A DNA stretch of 64,000 nucleotides from Palsa-504 sp963808615. Lineage in GTDB: Bacteria > Actinomycetota > Actinomycetes > Streptosporangiales > Streptosporangiaceae. Position 1 is the first letter of the stretch. Every line of letters starts with the position of its first letter. The notes beneath the pieces are model-generated. The model was not told the origin of the DNA and ran no database searches. It was given only the letters and a program-made list of their open reading frames with translations. The position numbers were made by a program, and so were the translations under genes. This document shows, piece by piece, positions 42,421 to 51,190 of this stretch. Location: the NCBI GenBank assembly GCA_963808615.1, contig CAWEGV010000011.1:62001-126000 (forward strand), given 5' to 3'.

Positions 42421-43416
42421 ATGAGCACCGCAGCAGCGTCGGCCACCTCGGCCGGGATAGACCACCTGGACGCGGTCATCCACACCGAGGACCTGACCAA
42501 GGTCTACCAGGGCACCGACTTCGCCGCGGTGGACAAGCTCAACCTCGATATCCGGGCCGGGGAGATCTTCGGCCTCCTCGGCCCGAACGGCGCGGGCAAG
42601 ACCACTACGGCCGGCATGCTCACCACCCGCGTGGTCCCGACCTCCGGCCGGGCCTTCATCGCCGGCGTGGACGTCGCGGCGCATCCCGCGCTGGCCAAGC
42701 AGCTCAGCGGGATCGTGTCGCAGCAGAACACCCTGGACCGCCAGCTCACCGTGTGGGAGAACCTGTACTTCCACGGCCGGCTATTCGGGATGGGCGCGAA
42801 GGCGTCCCGGCAGACCGCCGACCAGCTGCTCGAGCAGTTCCAGCTGTCCCGGTGGGCCAAGGCGTCGGTGTACGCGCTGTCCGGCGGCATGGCCCAGCGG
42901 CTGATGGTGGCCCGGGCCATCTTCCACCGCCCCTCGGTGCTGTTCCTCGACGAGCCGACGGCGGGCCTGGACCCGCAGAGCAGGCTGGCGCTGTGGGACC
43001 TGCTGGGCGAGCTGCACGGTGAAGGCCAGACGATTATGCTCACCACCCACTACATGGAGGAGGCCGACCGGCTCTGCGAGCGGGTCGCGATCATGGACCA
43101 CGGCCGGATCCTGGCCCTGGACACGCCCGCCGCGCTCAAGCAGAGTACCGGCGCGGACACCATCGTCACGGTGAAGACCCCCGGCGACCCGGGCCGGCTC
43201 GCCGAGCTGCTGGCCGCCGGCGTCGAGGGCGTCACCCGGACCCGGGTCGCGGGCGACAGGCTCGAGCTGCACATGCAGGCCGGAGACCGGCTGGTGCCGC
43301 GTATCGTGCTGTCGGCCGAGCAGAACGGCTTCGAGCTCGTCGACGTCTCCATCGCCGAGCCCAGCCTGGAGACCGTGTTCATCAACCTGACCGGAAGGGA
43401 GCTGAGGGAGGATTGA
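42421..43416 (+). CDS. DrrA-type ABC transporter ATPase
   Basis: Walker A GPNGAGKTTT, signature LSGGMAQRL, Walker B VLFLDEPTAGLD and the H-loop TTHYMEEAD are all present. A 90-residue C-terminal domain (from DTIVTVKTPGD) is the DrrA-like regulatory extension. It is 331 residues, the normal length for daunorubicin-resistance-type exporters. Its stop overlaps the permease start by 4 nt. It drives efflux of a hydrophobic compound. Confidence 0.93.
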   Translation: MSTAAASATSAGIDHLDAVIHTEDLTKVYQGTDFAAVDKLNLDIRAGEIFGLLGPNGAGKTTTAGMLTTRVVPTSGRAFIAGVDVAAHPALAKQLSGIVSQQNTLDRQLTVWENLYFHGRLFGMGAKASRQTADQLLEQFQLSRWAKASVYALSGGMAQRLMVARAIFHRPSVLFLDEPTAGLDPQSRLALWDLLGELHGEGQTIMLTTHYMEEADRLCERVAIMDHGRILALDTPAALKQSTGADTIVTVKTPGDPGRLAELLAAGVEGVTRTRVAGDRLELHMQAGDRLVPRIVLSAEQNGFELVDVSIAEPSLETVFINLTGRELRED

Positions 43417-44300
43417 CCGCCTCGGTAACCTCGCAGGCCCAGCCTGCGGCCCGGCGGATCGGCGGCGGCCCCACCCGCTCGGTGGCCGCCGCCAGCTGGA
43501 CCGCGCTAGGCGCCCTGCTGCTGCGCGACGTGGTCGTGCTGCGCAAGCACATCTGGGAGTTCGTGCTGCGCACTCTCATCCAGCCGTTCTTGCTCTGCTT
43601 CGTGTTCCTGTACGTGTTCCCGAAGATCGGGCAGGGCATCGGCGGCCGCAGCCCGGAGCAGCAGTCGGCCTTCGCCACCATCCTGGTGCCAGGCGTGGTC
43701 GGGATAACGGTCATGTTCCAGGGCGTGCAGTCCATCGCCCTGGCCATGGCCCAGGAGTTCGGCTACACCCGCGAGATCGAGGACCGGGTGCAGGCGCCGT
43801 GCCCGATCTGGCTGGTGGCCATGGCCAAGGTGCTCTCCGGCGCGGCTCAGGGCCTCCTGTCGGCGGCCTTCGTGCTGCCGATCGCCTCGGTCGTGCACGC
43901 GCCCGGAGTGCAGGCCCACATCAACCTGCACTGGTGGATCATCGTGACGTTCGTGCCGCTGGCCTGCGTCGCGATGGCCGGTCTCGGGCTGCTGCTCGGC
44001 ACCAGCTTCGAGCCGCGGAACATCGGCCTGATGTTCGGCTTCATCATCCTGCCGATCACGTTCCTGGGCGGCACCTACTACTCGTGGACCAAGCTCGCGC
44101 CGGTGGCCGTGGACGGCTGGCACTGGCTGCAGACACTCGTGCTGATCAACCCGCTCATCTACGTGAACGAGGGCATGCGGGCCGCGTTCACCAACGCCCC
44201 GCACATGCACCTGTACGTCGTCTACCCGGTGGTGGCCGGGTTCGGCGCCCTGTTCCTGGCCATCGGCCTGCGCAACTTCCGCCGCCGCGTACTGTCCTAG
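43413..44300 (+). CDS. ABC-2 type permease, DrrB-like
   Basis: The six-helix ABC-2 membrane protein of 295 residues has LRTLIQPFLLCFVFLYVFP in the first helices, EIEDRVQAPCPIWLVAMAK in the coupling region and LGGTYYSWTKLAP near the end. TTG 43413 overlaps the ATPase stop (TTGA). It forms the transporter with the ATPase. It is convergent with the thioredoxin gene with almost no spacer, so no separate terminator is visible. Confidence 0.9.
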   Translation: MTASVTSQAQPAARRIGGGPTRSVAAASWTALGALLLRDVVVLRKHIWEFVLRTLIQPFLLCFVFLYVFPKIGQGIGGRSPEQQSAFATILVPGVVGITVMFQGVQSIALAMAQEFGYTREIEDRVQAPCPIWLVAMAKVLSGAAQGLLSAAFVLPIASVVHAPGVQAHINLHWWIIVTFVPLACVAMAGLGLLLGTSFEPRNIGLMFGFIILPITFLGGTYYSWTKLAPVAVDGWHWLQTLVLINPLIYVNEGMRAAFTNAPHMHLYVVYPVVAGFGALFLAIGLRNFRRRVLS

Positions 44301-44303
44301 CGA

Positions 44304-44669
44304 TCAGGCTTCTGCGGGGGCGGCCATGCTGGCCCGGACCTCGTCCATGTCGAGGTCGCTGGCCTTGGTGATCAGCTGCTCGAGCGCGGCCTCCGGCAGC
44401 GCGCCCGGCTGCGCGTAAAGCACGATGCCGTCGCGGATGATCATCAGCGTCGGGATGGACGAGATGCTGAACGCGGCAGCCAGCTCGGGCTGGGCCTCGG
44501 TATCGACCTTGCCGAACACCGCGTCCGGGTGCTGCTGCGAGGCCTTCTCGAAGACCGGCCCGAACATCCGGCACGGACCGCACCAGGCCGCCCAGAAGTC
44601 GACCAGAACCAGGCCGCCGCCGCTCATCGTCGAGTTGAAGTTGTCGGTCGTAAGCTCGACCGTCCCCAT
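44304..44669 (-). CDS. trxA: Thioredoxin
   Basis: A complete 121-residue thioredoxin with FWAAWCGPCRMFGP (redox-active WCGPC) and cis-Pro SISSIPTLMI. The extra C-terminal helix (DMDEVRASMAAPAEA) is common in actinobacterial TrxA. ATG 44669 is preferred to the adjacent ATG 44672 because of spacing from GAGGAGG. A CsoR-like palindrome lies 20 nt upstream, so copper or persulfide stress may control it. Confidence 0.93.
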   Translation of the reverse strand: MGTVELTTDNFNSTMSGGGLVLVDFWAAWCGPCRMFGPVFEKASQQHPDAVFGKVDTEAQPELAAAFSISSIPTLMIIRDGIVLYAQPGALPEAALEQLITKASDLDMDEVRASMAAPAEA

Positions 44670-44688
44670 CATCCGCCTCCTCGCATCA

Positions 44689-44706
44689 GATACCCACAGG
44701 GGTATC
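44689..44706. promoter_or_regulatory. CsoR-family-like operator GATACCC-ACAG-GGGTATC
   Basis: A perfect 7-nt-arm palindrome sits 20 nt upstream of the thioredoxin start. The pattern ATACCC-N4-GGGTAT fits operators of CsoR/CstR-type Cu(I) or persulfide sensors. No csoR gene is present in the window. The assignment is by motif only. Confidence 0.6.
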
Positions 44707-44774
44707 TACAACGCCCGCACCGAGAAAATTCCTGAATCCGAACGATCCCCCTGCGTGGCCAAGCCATCCGCAGA

Positions 44775-44890
44775 CGCCCCCGCGGGTTTCCGGGGTCCGC
44801 GGGGGTGTCCCCCGCGGGTGGGGTTTCGCGGGGGTGCCCCCCGCGGGTGGGTGTCCCCCCGCGTGTGGGTTTCCCCCGCGTGTGGGGGTC
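44775..44890. repeat. GC-rich degenerate tandem repeat
   Basis: CCCGCGGGTGGG-type units recur four to five times with variants (CCCCCGCGGGTGGG, CCCCGCGTGTGGG), about 20-28 nt apart, just upstream of the ThDP enzyme start. Each can form a small hairpin. It could be a simple-sequence expansion or a leader structure. No protein is supported. Confidence 0.6.
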
Positions 44891-44908
44891 GTGGCTTACG
44901 ATCGGCCC

Positions 44909-46477
44909 GTGAACGGTGCACAGGCCCTGATGGCCAGCCTGGTCGGTGCGGGCGTCGACGTCTGCTTCATGAACCCGGGAACGTCGGAGATGCACTTCGT
45001 CAGCGCGCTGGACTCGGCGCCGGCCATGCGCGGATTGCTGGTCCTGTTCGAGGGCGTCGCCACCGGAGCCGCCGACGGGTACGCGCGTATCGCGGGCCGG
45101 CCCGCCGCGGCCCTGCTGCACCTCGGGCCGGGGCTGGCCAACGGGCTGGCCAACCTGCATAACGCGCGCCGGGCCCGCAGCCCGGTGCTGACCATCGTCG
45201 GGGCCCACGCCACCGATCACGTCCGCTACGACGCGCCACTGCAGTCCGACATCGAGGCCCTGGCCCGGACGGTGTCCGGCTGGGTTCGTACCTGCGGAAC
45301 CACCCGTGACCTGGCCCAGGACGCGGTGCGCGCGGTGGCCGCGGCCAGCCGCGGCCAGGTCGCCACGCTGGTGCTCCCGGCCGACGTGTCGTGGGGCGAG
45401 GACGCCAAGCCCGCGCCGGCCCGGCCCGCGGCCCGGCCGGAGGGCGCCAGCGACGATCAGGTCCGCGCGGCCGGAGATATCCTGTCCGGCGGCGACGGGG
45501 TACTGCTCCTGCTGGGCGGGCAGGCGCTCACCGAGCGCGGGCTCACCGCGGCCGGCCGGATCGCCGCCGCCACCGGGGCCCGGCTGCTGGCCGAGACGTT
45601 TCCAGCCCGGATGGAGCGCGGCGCCGGGCTGCCCACCGTCGACCGGCTGGCCTATCTGCCCGAGCAGGCCGAGGCTCAGCTGGACGGGCTGCGGCACCTC
45701 ATCCTGGTCGGCGCGCGCTCACCGGTCGCGTTTTTCGCCTACCCTGGCCGCCGCGGTGACCTGGTGCCGGACGGCTGCCAGGTGGACGTCCTGGCCGACG
45801 CCGGCCAGGACGTCCAGGCCGCCCTGGACCTGCTGGCCGACCGGGTCGCCTCCGGTGTCTCGCCGGTCCGTGCGCCTGCCTCACCGCCCGCGGTGGAGCC
45901 GGGACCGCTCTCGGCCATCAGCCTGGCCAACACCATCGCCGCCTCGCTGCCCGAGCGCGCCATCGTCGCCGACGAGGCCATCACCTCAGGATTCGCGCTG
46001 CCTACGGCCCTGGCTGGCGCGCCCAGGCACAGCCTGCTGACCCTGACCGGAGGCTCGATCGGGCAGGGGATGCCGGTGGCCACGGGCGCCGCCATCGCCG
46101 ACCCGGACCGGCCGGTGCTGTCCCTGGAGGCCGACGGCAGCGCGCTGTACACCATCCAGGCGCTGTGGACCCAGGCCCGCGAGCAGCTCGACGTCACCAC
46201 CGTCCTGATCAACAACGCCGCCTACGCCATCCTGCGGATGGAACTGGCCAGCACCGCGGCCGGCCAGGCGGGCCCGCGTGCGGCGCGGATGCTCGACCTG
46301 TCCGGCCCGACTCCGGACTTCACGGCGATCAGCACCGGCCTGGGCGTGCCCGCCACCCGGGCCACCACGGCCGAGGAACTCGACCAGGCGCTGCGCCGCG
46401 CCTACGCCGAGCCGGGACCGCACCTGATCGAGGCCATGGTCCCCCCGATCGTGCCAGCCCCGGGAACGGCGTGGTAG
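44909..46477 (+). CDS. Thiamine-diphosphate enzyme, acetolactate synthase / benzoylformate decarboxylase type
   Basis: The N-terminal Pyr domain has the catalytic Glu in VLFEGVATGAADGYARIAG. The central domain is degenerate. The C-terminal PP domain has GGSIGQGMPVATGAA and LEADGSALYT with NNAAYAIL, the metal/ThDP-binding stretch (normally GDG-N). The 522-residue protein lacks an FAD signature. Related proteins are annotated acetolactate synthase large subunit-like, but no ilvN or ilvC is present, so branched-chain biosynthesis is unlikely. A 2-oxoacid decarboxylase role is possible. It starts at GTG 44909. Confidence 0.83.
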   Translation: MNGAQALMASLVGAGVDVCFMNPGTSEMHFVSALDSAPAMRGLLVLFEGVATGAADGYARIAGRPAAALLHLGPGLANGLANLHNARRARSPVLTIVGAHATDHVRYDAPLQSDIEALARTVSGWVRTCGTTRDLAQDAVRAVAAASRGQVATLVLPADVSWGEDAKPAPARPAARPEGASDDQVRAAGDILSGGDGVLLLLGGQALTERGLTAAGRIAAATGARLLAETFPARMERGAGLPTVDRLAYLPEQAEAQLDGLRHLILVGARSPVAFFAYPGRRGDLVPDGCQVDVLADAGQDVQAALDLLADRVASGVSPVRAPASPPAVEPGPLSAISLANTIAASLPERAIVADEAITSGFALPTALAGAPRHSLLTLTGGSIGQGMPVATGAAIADPDRPVLSLEADGSALYTIQALWTQAREQLDVTTVLINNAAYAILRMELASTAAGQAGPRAARMLDLSGPTPDFTAISTGLGVPATRATTAEELDQALRRAYAEPGPHLIEAMVPPIVPAPGTAW

Positions 46478-46514
46478 GAAGGCCCGATGAGCGGCCCGCG
46501 GCCGGCCCCTCGGC

Positions 46515-46663
46515 GATGACCAGCTGGAGATCTACCTGGCCGGCCTGGCCGGGCTGCTGCCAGGTTCCCGATAGCCTTCGCCGAGCCGGAGGCCCGGGCC
46601 TCACGTGCGCTGGCCGACCTTGCCCCGGACAGCCTGCGCCGCACCGGCCCGCACCAGGGCTGA
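46515..46663 (+). pseudogene. Lactate 2-monooxygenase / FMN-dependent dehydrogenase N-terminal remnant
   Basis: One frame gives DDQLEIYLAGLAGLLPG and, after a one-base shift near 46563, the next gives FPIAFAEPEARASRALADL then a stop at 46663. This matches the start of lactate 2-monooxygenase-like proteins (NEIYxxGLxGxLPxLPxxxAELExxA). The remaining 330 or so residues are absent. It is a short remnant, so confidence is moderate. Confidence 0.45.
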
Positions 46664-46711
46664 CCGCGGTTCCTGGCTAGCCGGGCCGGGCGGAGCTGGA
46701 ATGATGACGGG

Positions 46712-47119
46712 GTGCTTCCTGTCAGCTGGGACACCGTCCGGTTGTTCCTGCACGTCCTGGCCGCGACGGTCTGGGTGGGCGGCCAGCTGGTCCTGGCCGC
46801 GCTCGTCCCGGCCTTGCGCCGCTTCGGCACCGACGTGCTCGGGGCAGCCGCCCGCCGGTTCAACCAGGTGGCCTGGGTCGCCTTCGCGGTCCTCATCGTC
46901 ACCGGGACCTGGAACATCGTGGCTGTCCGGGCGCAGATCAGCCACAGTGCCAGCTACCGGACCACGCTCATCGTGAAGCTGGTGGCGGTCGCCGTCTCCG
47001 GCCTGACCGCGTTCTTGCATGCGCGGGCCCGCACCCCGCGCGGCCGCGCGGTCTATGGCGCGCTCACCGGGATCAGCGCTCTGGCCGCGCTGTTCCTGGG
47101 GGTGCTGCTGGCCGGCTGA
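46712..47119 (+). CDS. CopD-like small membrane protein
   Basis: The 135-residue protein has four hydrophobic helices with VRLFLHVLAATVWVGGQLVL, the His/Trp pattern of CopD/YtxA-type copper-resistance membrane proteins, and LIVTGTWNIVAV and LIVKLVAVAVSG in later helices. Only the CopD core is present, with no CopC domain. GTG 46712 is the first start. A copper role is the family prediction only. Confidence 0.75.
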   Translation: MLPVSWDTVRLFLHVLAATVWVGGQLVLAALVPALRRFGTDVLGAAARRFNQVAWVAFAVLIVTGTWNIVAVRAQISHSASYRTTLIVKLVAVAVSGLTAFLHARARTPRGRAVYGALTGISALAALFLGVLLAG

Positions 47120-47155
47120 GCCCGAGCACTCCGACCGCCGCGGGGAACGCCTTGG

Positions 47156-47685
47156 TCACCATCGATCCGGACTGACCAGGCGGAGCCAGGCGGCCAGCTG
47201 GCCCGCATCGGCGGCCTGGCCGCGGAACCCGATGTAGCCGTCCGGGCGGACGGCGGTCAGGCCCCGGCCGGGGACGCTGGTCAGGCGGTGGATGCTGATC
47301 AGCGGATCGGGCGGCAAGGTCTCCGGCCGGGCGGCATCGCGGTCCAGCAGCACGTGGACGCCCGGCCGGGCGAGCAGTTCGTGCAGCCTGACCCGGTTCC
47401 CTCCGGCCGTCACGGTCTGATCAGGCAGCCGGTCGCCCGCGCGGGGTCGGCCGGGCCGGCGCGGCGTGCCCTCCACCGACAGCGGGCTGCGCCGGTAGCT
47501 CACCCGCAGCTGGGCCAGCATCCGCATCCCCCCGGCCACGAACCTGCGGCGGCCGATGAGCGCGGGCAGCAGCGGAGCGGCCAGCGGGGCCAGGCCGCCG
47601 CGCAGCGCCGAGGGGAGACGCCCGGTGGATGCTTCGCCCCAGAAGGCCATGTGAGTCAGGGCCAGGACGTACCGGGCCACCGGCC
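47156..47685 (-). pseudogene. FAD-dependent aromatic monooxygenase C-terminal remnant
   Basis: The frame encodes MRMLAQLRVSYRRSPLSVEG, RPGRPRAGDRLPDQTV, HELLARPGVHVLLDRD and GLTAVRPDGYIGFRGQA. These are the C-terminal, thioredoxin-like third of PHBH-type aromatic ring hydroxylases (RdmE/Rox-like). The FAD- and NADPH-binding two thirds are absent. At about 47685 it joins a nitroreductase remnant in another frame, as if one deletion had removed the end of one gene and the start of the other. Confidence 0.78.
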
Positions 47686-48020
47686 GGCGCCAGGATCAGC
47701 GCGCTGGCCGCCCCGGCCCAGACCTGGTTGCCGGGAGCCAGCGCGGCGAACAGCCGGGTGTGGGCCTGCTCGCCACGACGGGTGACCAGGAACCGCCAGG
47801 GCTGGCTGTTCTGCGCCGACGGCGCCCAGCGGGCCGCCTCGAGCAGCGCGGTCAGCGCCTGGTCGCCGAGCTCGTGCGCCCGGTCGAACCCGCGGGGACT
47901 CCACCGCTCGGCGAGCAGCGGATGCACCGGGACCGTGGTACTGGCGGGCTTGCGCACGGCGGCGCCGTCCTTCCTGGCCGGGACGGAAACGTCGGGGGCG
48001 GTAATTAGATGACGCGTCAT
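47686..48020 (-). pseudogene. Nitroreductase-family N-terminal remnant
   Basis: The frame encodes VHPLLAERWSPRGFD and LLEAARWAPSAQNSQPWRFL, the FMN-binding start of nitroreductases, and continues to QVWAGAASALILAPAG. It then runs out of frame into the monooxygenase remnant. About 110 of a usual 200 residues remain. The start ATG 48020 lies inside an ATGACGCGTCAT palindrome, a likely site for the divergent MarR protein. Confidence 0.78.
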
Positions 48021-48048
48021 GGATCAGTTAACATGCATGACACGTCAT
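48009..48048. promoter_or_regulatory. Twin MarR operators
   Basis: ATGACGCGTCAT (48009-48020) and ATGACACGTCAT (48037-48048) are near-identical 12-bp palindromes with centres 28 bp apart. They lie between a nitroreductase remnant and a divergent marR gene, and the first contains the nitroreductase start codon. The layout is that of a MarR repressor acting on both promoters. Confidence 0.78.
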
Positions 48049-48070
48049 TCATTTCGGGTATGATGGAGCC

Positions 48071-48536
48071 ATGACCGGCCCGTGGCTCACCGCGGCCGAA
48101 CAGCGGTCCTGGCGTGCCTACCTGCAGGCCGGAACGCTGCTGACCGCCCGGCTGAACCGGCAGCTGCGGGCCGATTCCGGCCTGTCGCTGCCGGAATATG
48201 AGGTGCTCGTGCAGCTCAGCGAGGCGCCCGGAGGCCCGGCTGCGCCCGTTCCAGCTCGGCCAGGCCATGCACTGGGAGCAGAGCAGGCTCTCCCACATCC
48301 TGTCCCGGATGACCCGGCGCGGGTTCATCATCAGGGGGAGATGCGCCGACGACGGCCGGGGCACGCTCGTCGTGCTCACCGCCACCGGGCGCGCCGCGAT
48401 CGAGTCAGCAGCACCCGGGCACGCGGCAGCGGTAAGGCAACTGGTGTTCAGCCAGCTCGACAGCGCGCAGTCCGCGGCGTTCGGGCAGGCCTTCGAGGCG
48501 ATCCTGGCCGCGGTGGAAGATTCCGGCGCCCCGTGA
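48071..48536 (+). pseudogene. MarR-family regulator with frameshift
   Basis: The first frame gives SLPEYEVLVQLSEAPGG. Near 48228-48240 the second frame takes over with RLRPFQLGQAMHWEQSRLSH, then MTRRGFIIRGRCADDGRG (wing) and a C-terminal dimerisation helix. Together they form a normal MarR protein of about 154 residues. The 466-nt span has one base too many, in a GC-rich stretch, which may be a real mutation or a consensus error. If the mutation is real the protein has no recognition helix in frame. Confidence 0.75.
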
Positions 48537-48619
48537 GCGAGCCCGGTCAGCGCACCGCGTCGCGAAGATCTTGCTGCTCGCCGGTGAGGCTCACGTGCGC
48601 CCCGTTCCGAACGCGTCCG

Positions 48620-49462
48620 TCACCGGGTCTGCGCTCCCGGTTTCATGCCGTGCGCATCCAGGCCGCCCAGCGGGTGCCCGGACACCTCGGCGTTGTGCGC
48701 GTGCGCCACGTGGTGCAGGCCGAACACCGCATCCATGCCCGGCCGCATCCCCATCAGGTCTTCGCACTGGTTGACCGCGCGCTTGGCCAGGGCCAGGCCG
48801 AACGGCGGCATCTCGGCGATCTGCCCGGCCAGCGCGAACGTTGTGGACTCCAGTTCCGCGCGCGGTACGACCCGGCTCACCATGCCGGCCTGGTAGGCGC
48901 GCTCGGCGCTGAACCGGCCGCCGGTGAACAGCACCTCCTTGGCCAGCCGCGGCCCCAGCACCCACGGATGCGCGAAGTACTCCACGCCCGGTATCCCCAT
49001 CCGTACCACCGGATCGGCGAAGAACGCGTCCTCGGCCGCCACGATCAGGTCGCACACCCAGGCCAGCATCAGCCCGCCGGCGATGCAGGCGCCGTGCACC
49101 ATCGCGATGACGGGCTTGGGGATCTCCCGCCAGCGCCGGCACATGCCCAGGTAGACCTCCATCTCGCGGGCGTACCTGGCGTCGGCGCCGGCCTTGCCCA
49201 CGTGGTCCCACCACAGCACCGCCTGGCGGTCGAAGGACACGTCGGCGTCCCGGCCCGGGGTGCCGATGTCGTGGCCGCCGCAGAAGTGCTTGCCCGCTCC
49301 GGTCAGTACCAGCACCGCGATCTGGTCGTCGTTCACGGCCCGGGCGAAGGCGGCGTCCAGGGCGTAGGTCATCGCGGAGTTCTGCGCGTTAGCGTATTCA
49401 GGCCGGTTCAAGGTGAGCAGCGCGACCCGGCCGCGCTGGTCGTAACGGACCTCGTCCGCCAT
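48620..49462 (-). CDS. Enoyl-CoA hydratase / isomerase family protein
   Basis: This 280-residue crotonase-fold protein has an oxyanion-hole segment LTGAGKHFCGGHDIG and the second glycine motif AMVHGACIAGGLMLAWVCDL. Position-specific Glu residues of classical hydratases are not clearly conserved, so another crotonase reaction is possible. ATG 49462 overlaps the fadD3 stop by 1 nt (TGATG), so the two are coupled and should share the KstR2-type control upstream of fadD3. A role in degrading sterol C/D rings or the propionate side chain is inferred from this linkage. Confidence 0.85.
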   Translation of the reverse strand: MADEVRYDQRGRVALLTLNRPEYANAQNSAMTYALDAAFARAVNDDQIAVLVLTGAGKHFCGGHDIGTPGRDADVSFDRQAVLWWDHVGKAGADARYAREMEVYLGMCRRWREIPKPVIAMVHGACIAGGLMLAWVCDLIVAAEDAFFADPVVRMGIPGVEYFAHPWVLGPRLAKEVLFTGGRFSAERAYQAGMVSRVVPRAELESTTFALAGQIAEMPPFGLALAKRAVNQCEDLMGMRPGMDAVFGLHHVAHAHNAEVSGHPLGGLDAHGMKPGAQTR

Positions 49463-51060
49463 CAGGGCTCCTCTCCCAACTGCCGCTTGAGGACCTTGCC
49501 CGACGGGTTGCGGGGCAGCGCGTCGCGGAACACCACCCGCCGGGGCACCTTGTAGTTGGCCAGCCGTTCCCGGCAGAAGGCCAGCACGTCCGCCTCGGTC
49601 AGCACCTGTCCCGGGCGGGTGACCAGGCAGGCCTGGCCGACCTGGCCGAGCCGCGGGTCGGGCACGCCGATGACGGCCGACTCCGCGACCGCGTCGAGCC
49701 GGGCGAGCACCTGCTCCACCTCGGCGGGGTAGACGTTGAAGCCGCCGCAGATGTACATGTCCGTGAGCCGGCCGGTGATGGCCAGGTACCCGGCCGTGTC
49801 CAGGCGGCCGACGTCGCCGGTGTGCAGCCAGCCGTCGGCGTCGATGGCGGCCTTGGTGGCGCCGGGGTCGTCCAGGTAGCCGAGCATGAGGTTCGGCCCG
49901 CGGAGCTGGATCTCCCCGCTCTGGCCTGCCGGGGCCGGGCCGCCGTCCGGCCCGGCGATCCGCACCTCGAAACCGGCCGCCGCACGCCCCGATGTCGAGG
50001 CCACCGTCTCCGCGGCATCGCCCGGACGGCACATCGTCGCCACCACGGCCTCGGTCAGCCCGTATCCGGTCAGCACGACCTCGAAGCTGAGCTCGCGGCG
50101 CATCCGCTCCACCAGCGCGACCGGGACGTCGGCCGCGCCGGTGACCGCCAGCCGCAGGCTGGACAGGTCGCGGCGGCCGCGTTCGGGGTGGTCGAGGATC
50201 ATCTGGTAGATGGTCGGCGCCCCGGGCAGCACGGTGATCCGCTCGGCCTCGATCAGCCGCATGGCCTGCCCGGCGTCGAAGACCGCCTGCGGGACCAGGG
50301 CGGCCCCGCTGACCAGGCAGGCCAGGATGCCCGCCTTGAAGCCGAAGGTATGGAAGAACGGGTTCACCGCCAGGTAGCGGTCACCCGGGCCGAGGCCCAC
50401 GCAGTCCGCCCAGGCCCGGGCCACGGCCAGCGTCCGCTCGTGCGAGGTCATCGCGCCCTTGCTCCGCCCGGTGGTGCCCGAGGTGAACATGATGTCGCTG
50501 ACGTCCCCCGGCCGCACCGCCCCCGCCCGCCGGCGGGCCTCAGCCAGCCCCGCCCGCTGCCGCGCCTCGGCCGTGGTGACCGAATCCGCCCGCCGCTCGA
50601 ACGCGGGCCAGTCACCCGGGATCCGCACCACCAGCCCCAGCCGGTCCAGCGCCCCGCCGCCACCGTCGGCCCCGAAATCCGCCGAGACGGCCGCGGCCCG
50701 CAGCGTCCCGAGCCGGTCCACGCCCAGGAAGTCGCCCGCCACGAACAGCGCGCGCGCCCCGCTGCGGCCGATCACGTCCAGCGCCTCGGGCCCGGTAAAC
50801 CGCGTGCTGACCGGGACCAGGACCCCGCCCGCAGCCAGCGTGCCCAGCGCGGCCAGCACCCAGTAGTGGTCGTTGGGCCCCCAGACGGCCACCCGGTCCC
50901 CGGGCGCCAGGCCGCCGCCGATGAGCGCGGCCGCCACCCTCGTCACCCGCTCGTCCAGTTCCCGGTAGCTGAGCCGGGGCCCGTCCGGCTCGGCCAGCGC
51001 CGGGCCGCCGCCGAACCGGATGTCCGCTTCCGCCACGGCCCCCGGGATCGTCAGCTCCAC
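49462..51060 (-). CDS. fadD3: HIP-CoA ligase FadD3-like acyl-CoA synthetase
   Basis: ANL-family adenylating enzyme with P-loop MFTSGTTGRSKGAMTSH, TGYGLTEA, TGDVGRLD and the C-terminal PRNPSGKVLKRQL lysine motif. Stretches such as NPFFHTFGFKAGILACL, VLPGAPTIYQMILDHP and MYICGGFNVYPAEVEQVLAR closely follow M. tuberculosis FadD3, which activates the HIP propionate side chain left after sterol A/B-ring removal. GTG 51060 follows GGGAGG. A perfect KstR2-type site lies 49 nt upstream, matching regulation of fadD3 in mycobacteria. The 532 residues are slightly longer than FadD3 (about 507). Confidence 0.9.
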   Translation of the reverse strand: MELTIPGAVAEADIRFGGGPALAEPDGPRLSYRELDERVTRVAAALIGGGLAPGDRVAVWGPNDHYWVLAALGTLAAGGVLVPVSTRFTGPEALDVIGRSGARALFVAGDFLGVDRLGTLRAAAVSADFGADGGGGALDRLGLVVRIPGDWPAFERRADSVTTAEARQRAGLAEARRRAGAVRPGDVSDIMFTSGTTGRSKGAMTSHERTLAVARAWADCVGLGPGDRYLAVNPFFHTFGFKAGILACLVSGAALVPQAVFDAGQAMRLIEAERITVLPGAPTIYQMILDHPERGRRDLSSLRLAVTGAADVPVALVERMRRELSFEVVLTGYGLTEAVVATMCRPGDAAETVASTSGRAAAGFEVRIAGPDGGPAPAGQSGEIQLRGPNLMLGYLDDPGATKAAIDADGWLHTGDVGRLDTAGYLAITGRLTDMYICGGFNVYPAEVEQVLARLDAVAESAVIGVPDPRLGQVGQACLVTRPGQVLTEADVLAFCRERLANYKVPRRVVFRDALPRNPSGKVLKRQLGEEP

Positions 51061-51108
51061 CGCAATCCTCCCGCGGGCGCGAGCCCCTCTGGCCAGCACC
51101 GCCTAGCA

Positions 51109-51122
51109 AGCAAGCACTTGGT
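51109..51122. promoter_or_regulatory. KstR2-type operator AGCAAGCACTTGGT
   Basis: The site fits the published KstR2 consensus AnCAAGnnCTTGnT at every defined position. It lies between divergent fadD3 and ipdF-like genes, which are KstR2 targets in mycobacteria. Confidence 0.85.
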
Positions 51123-51190
51123 AGGTTTAGCCTACGCACGAGGGCAGTCGCCGGCCAGACCAGCCTGTAAAGCCCCAGGGAGGACCGCCC

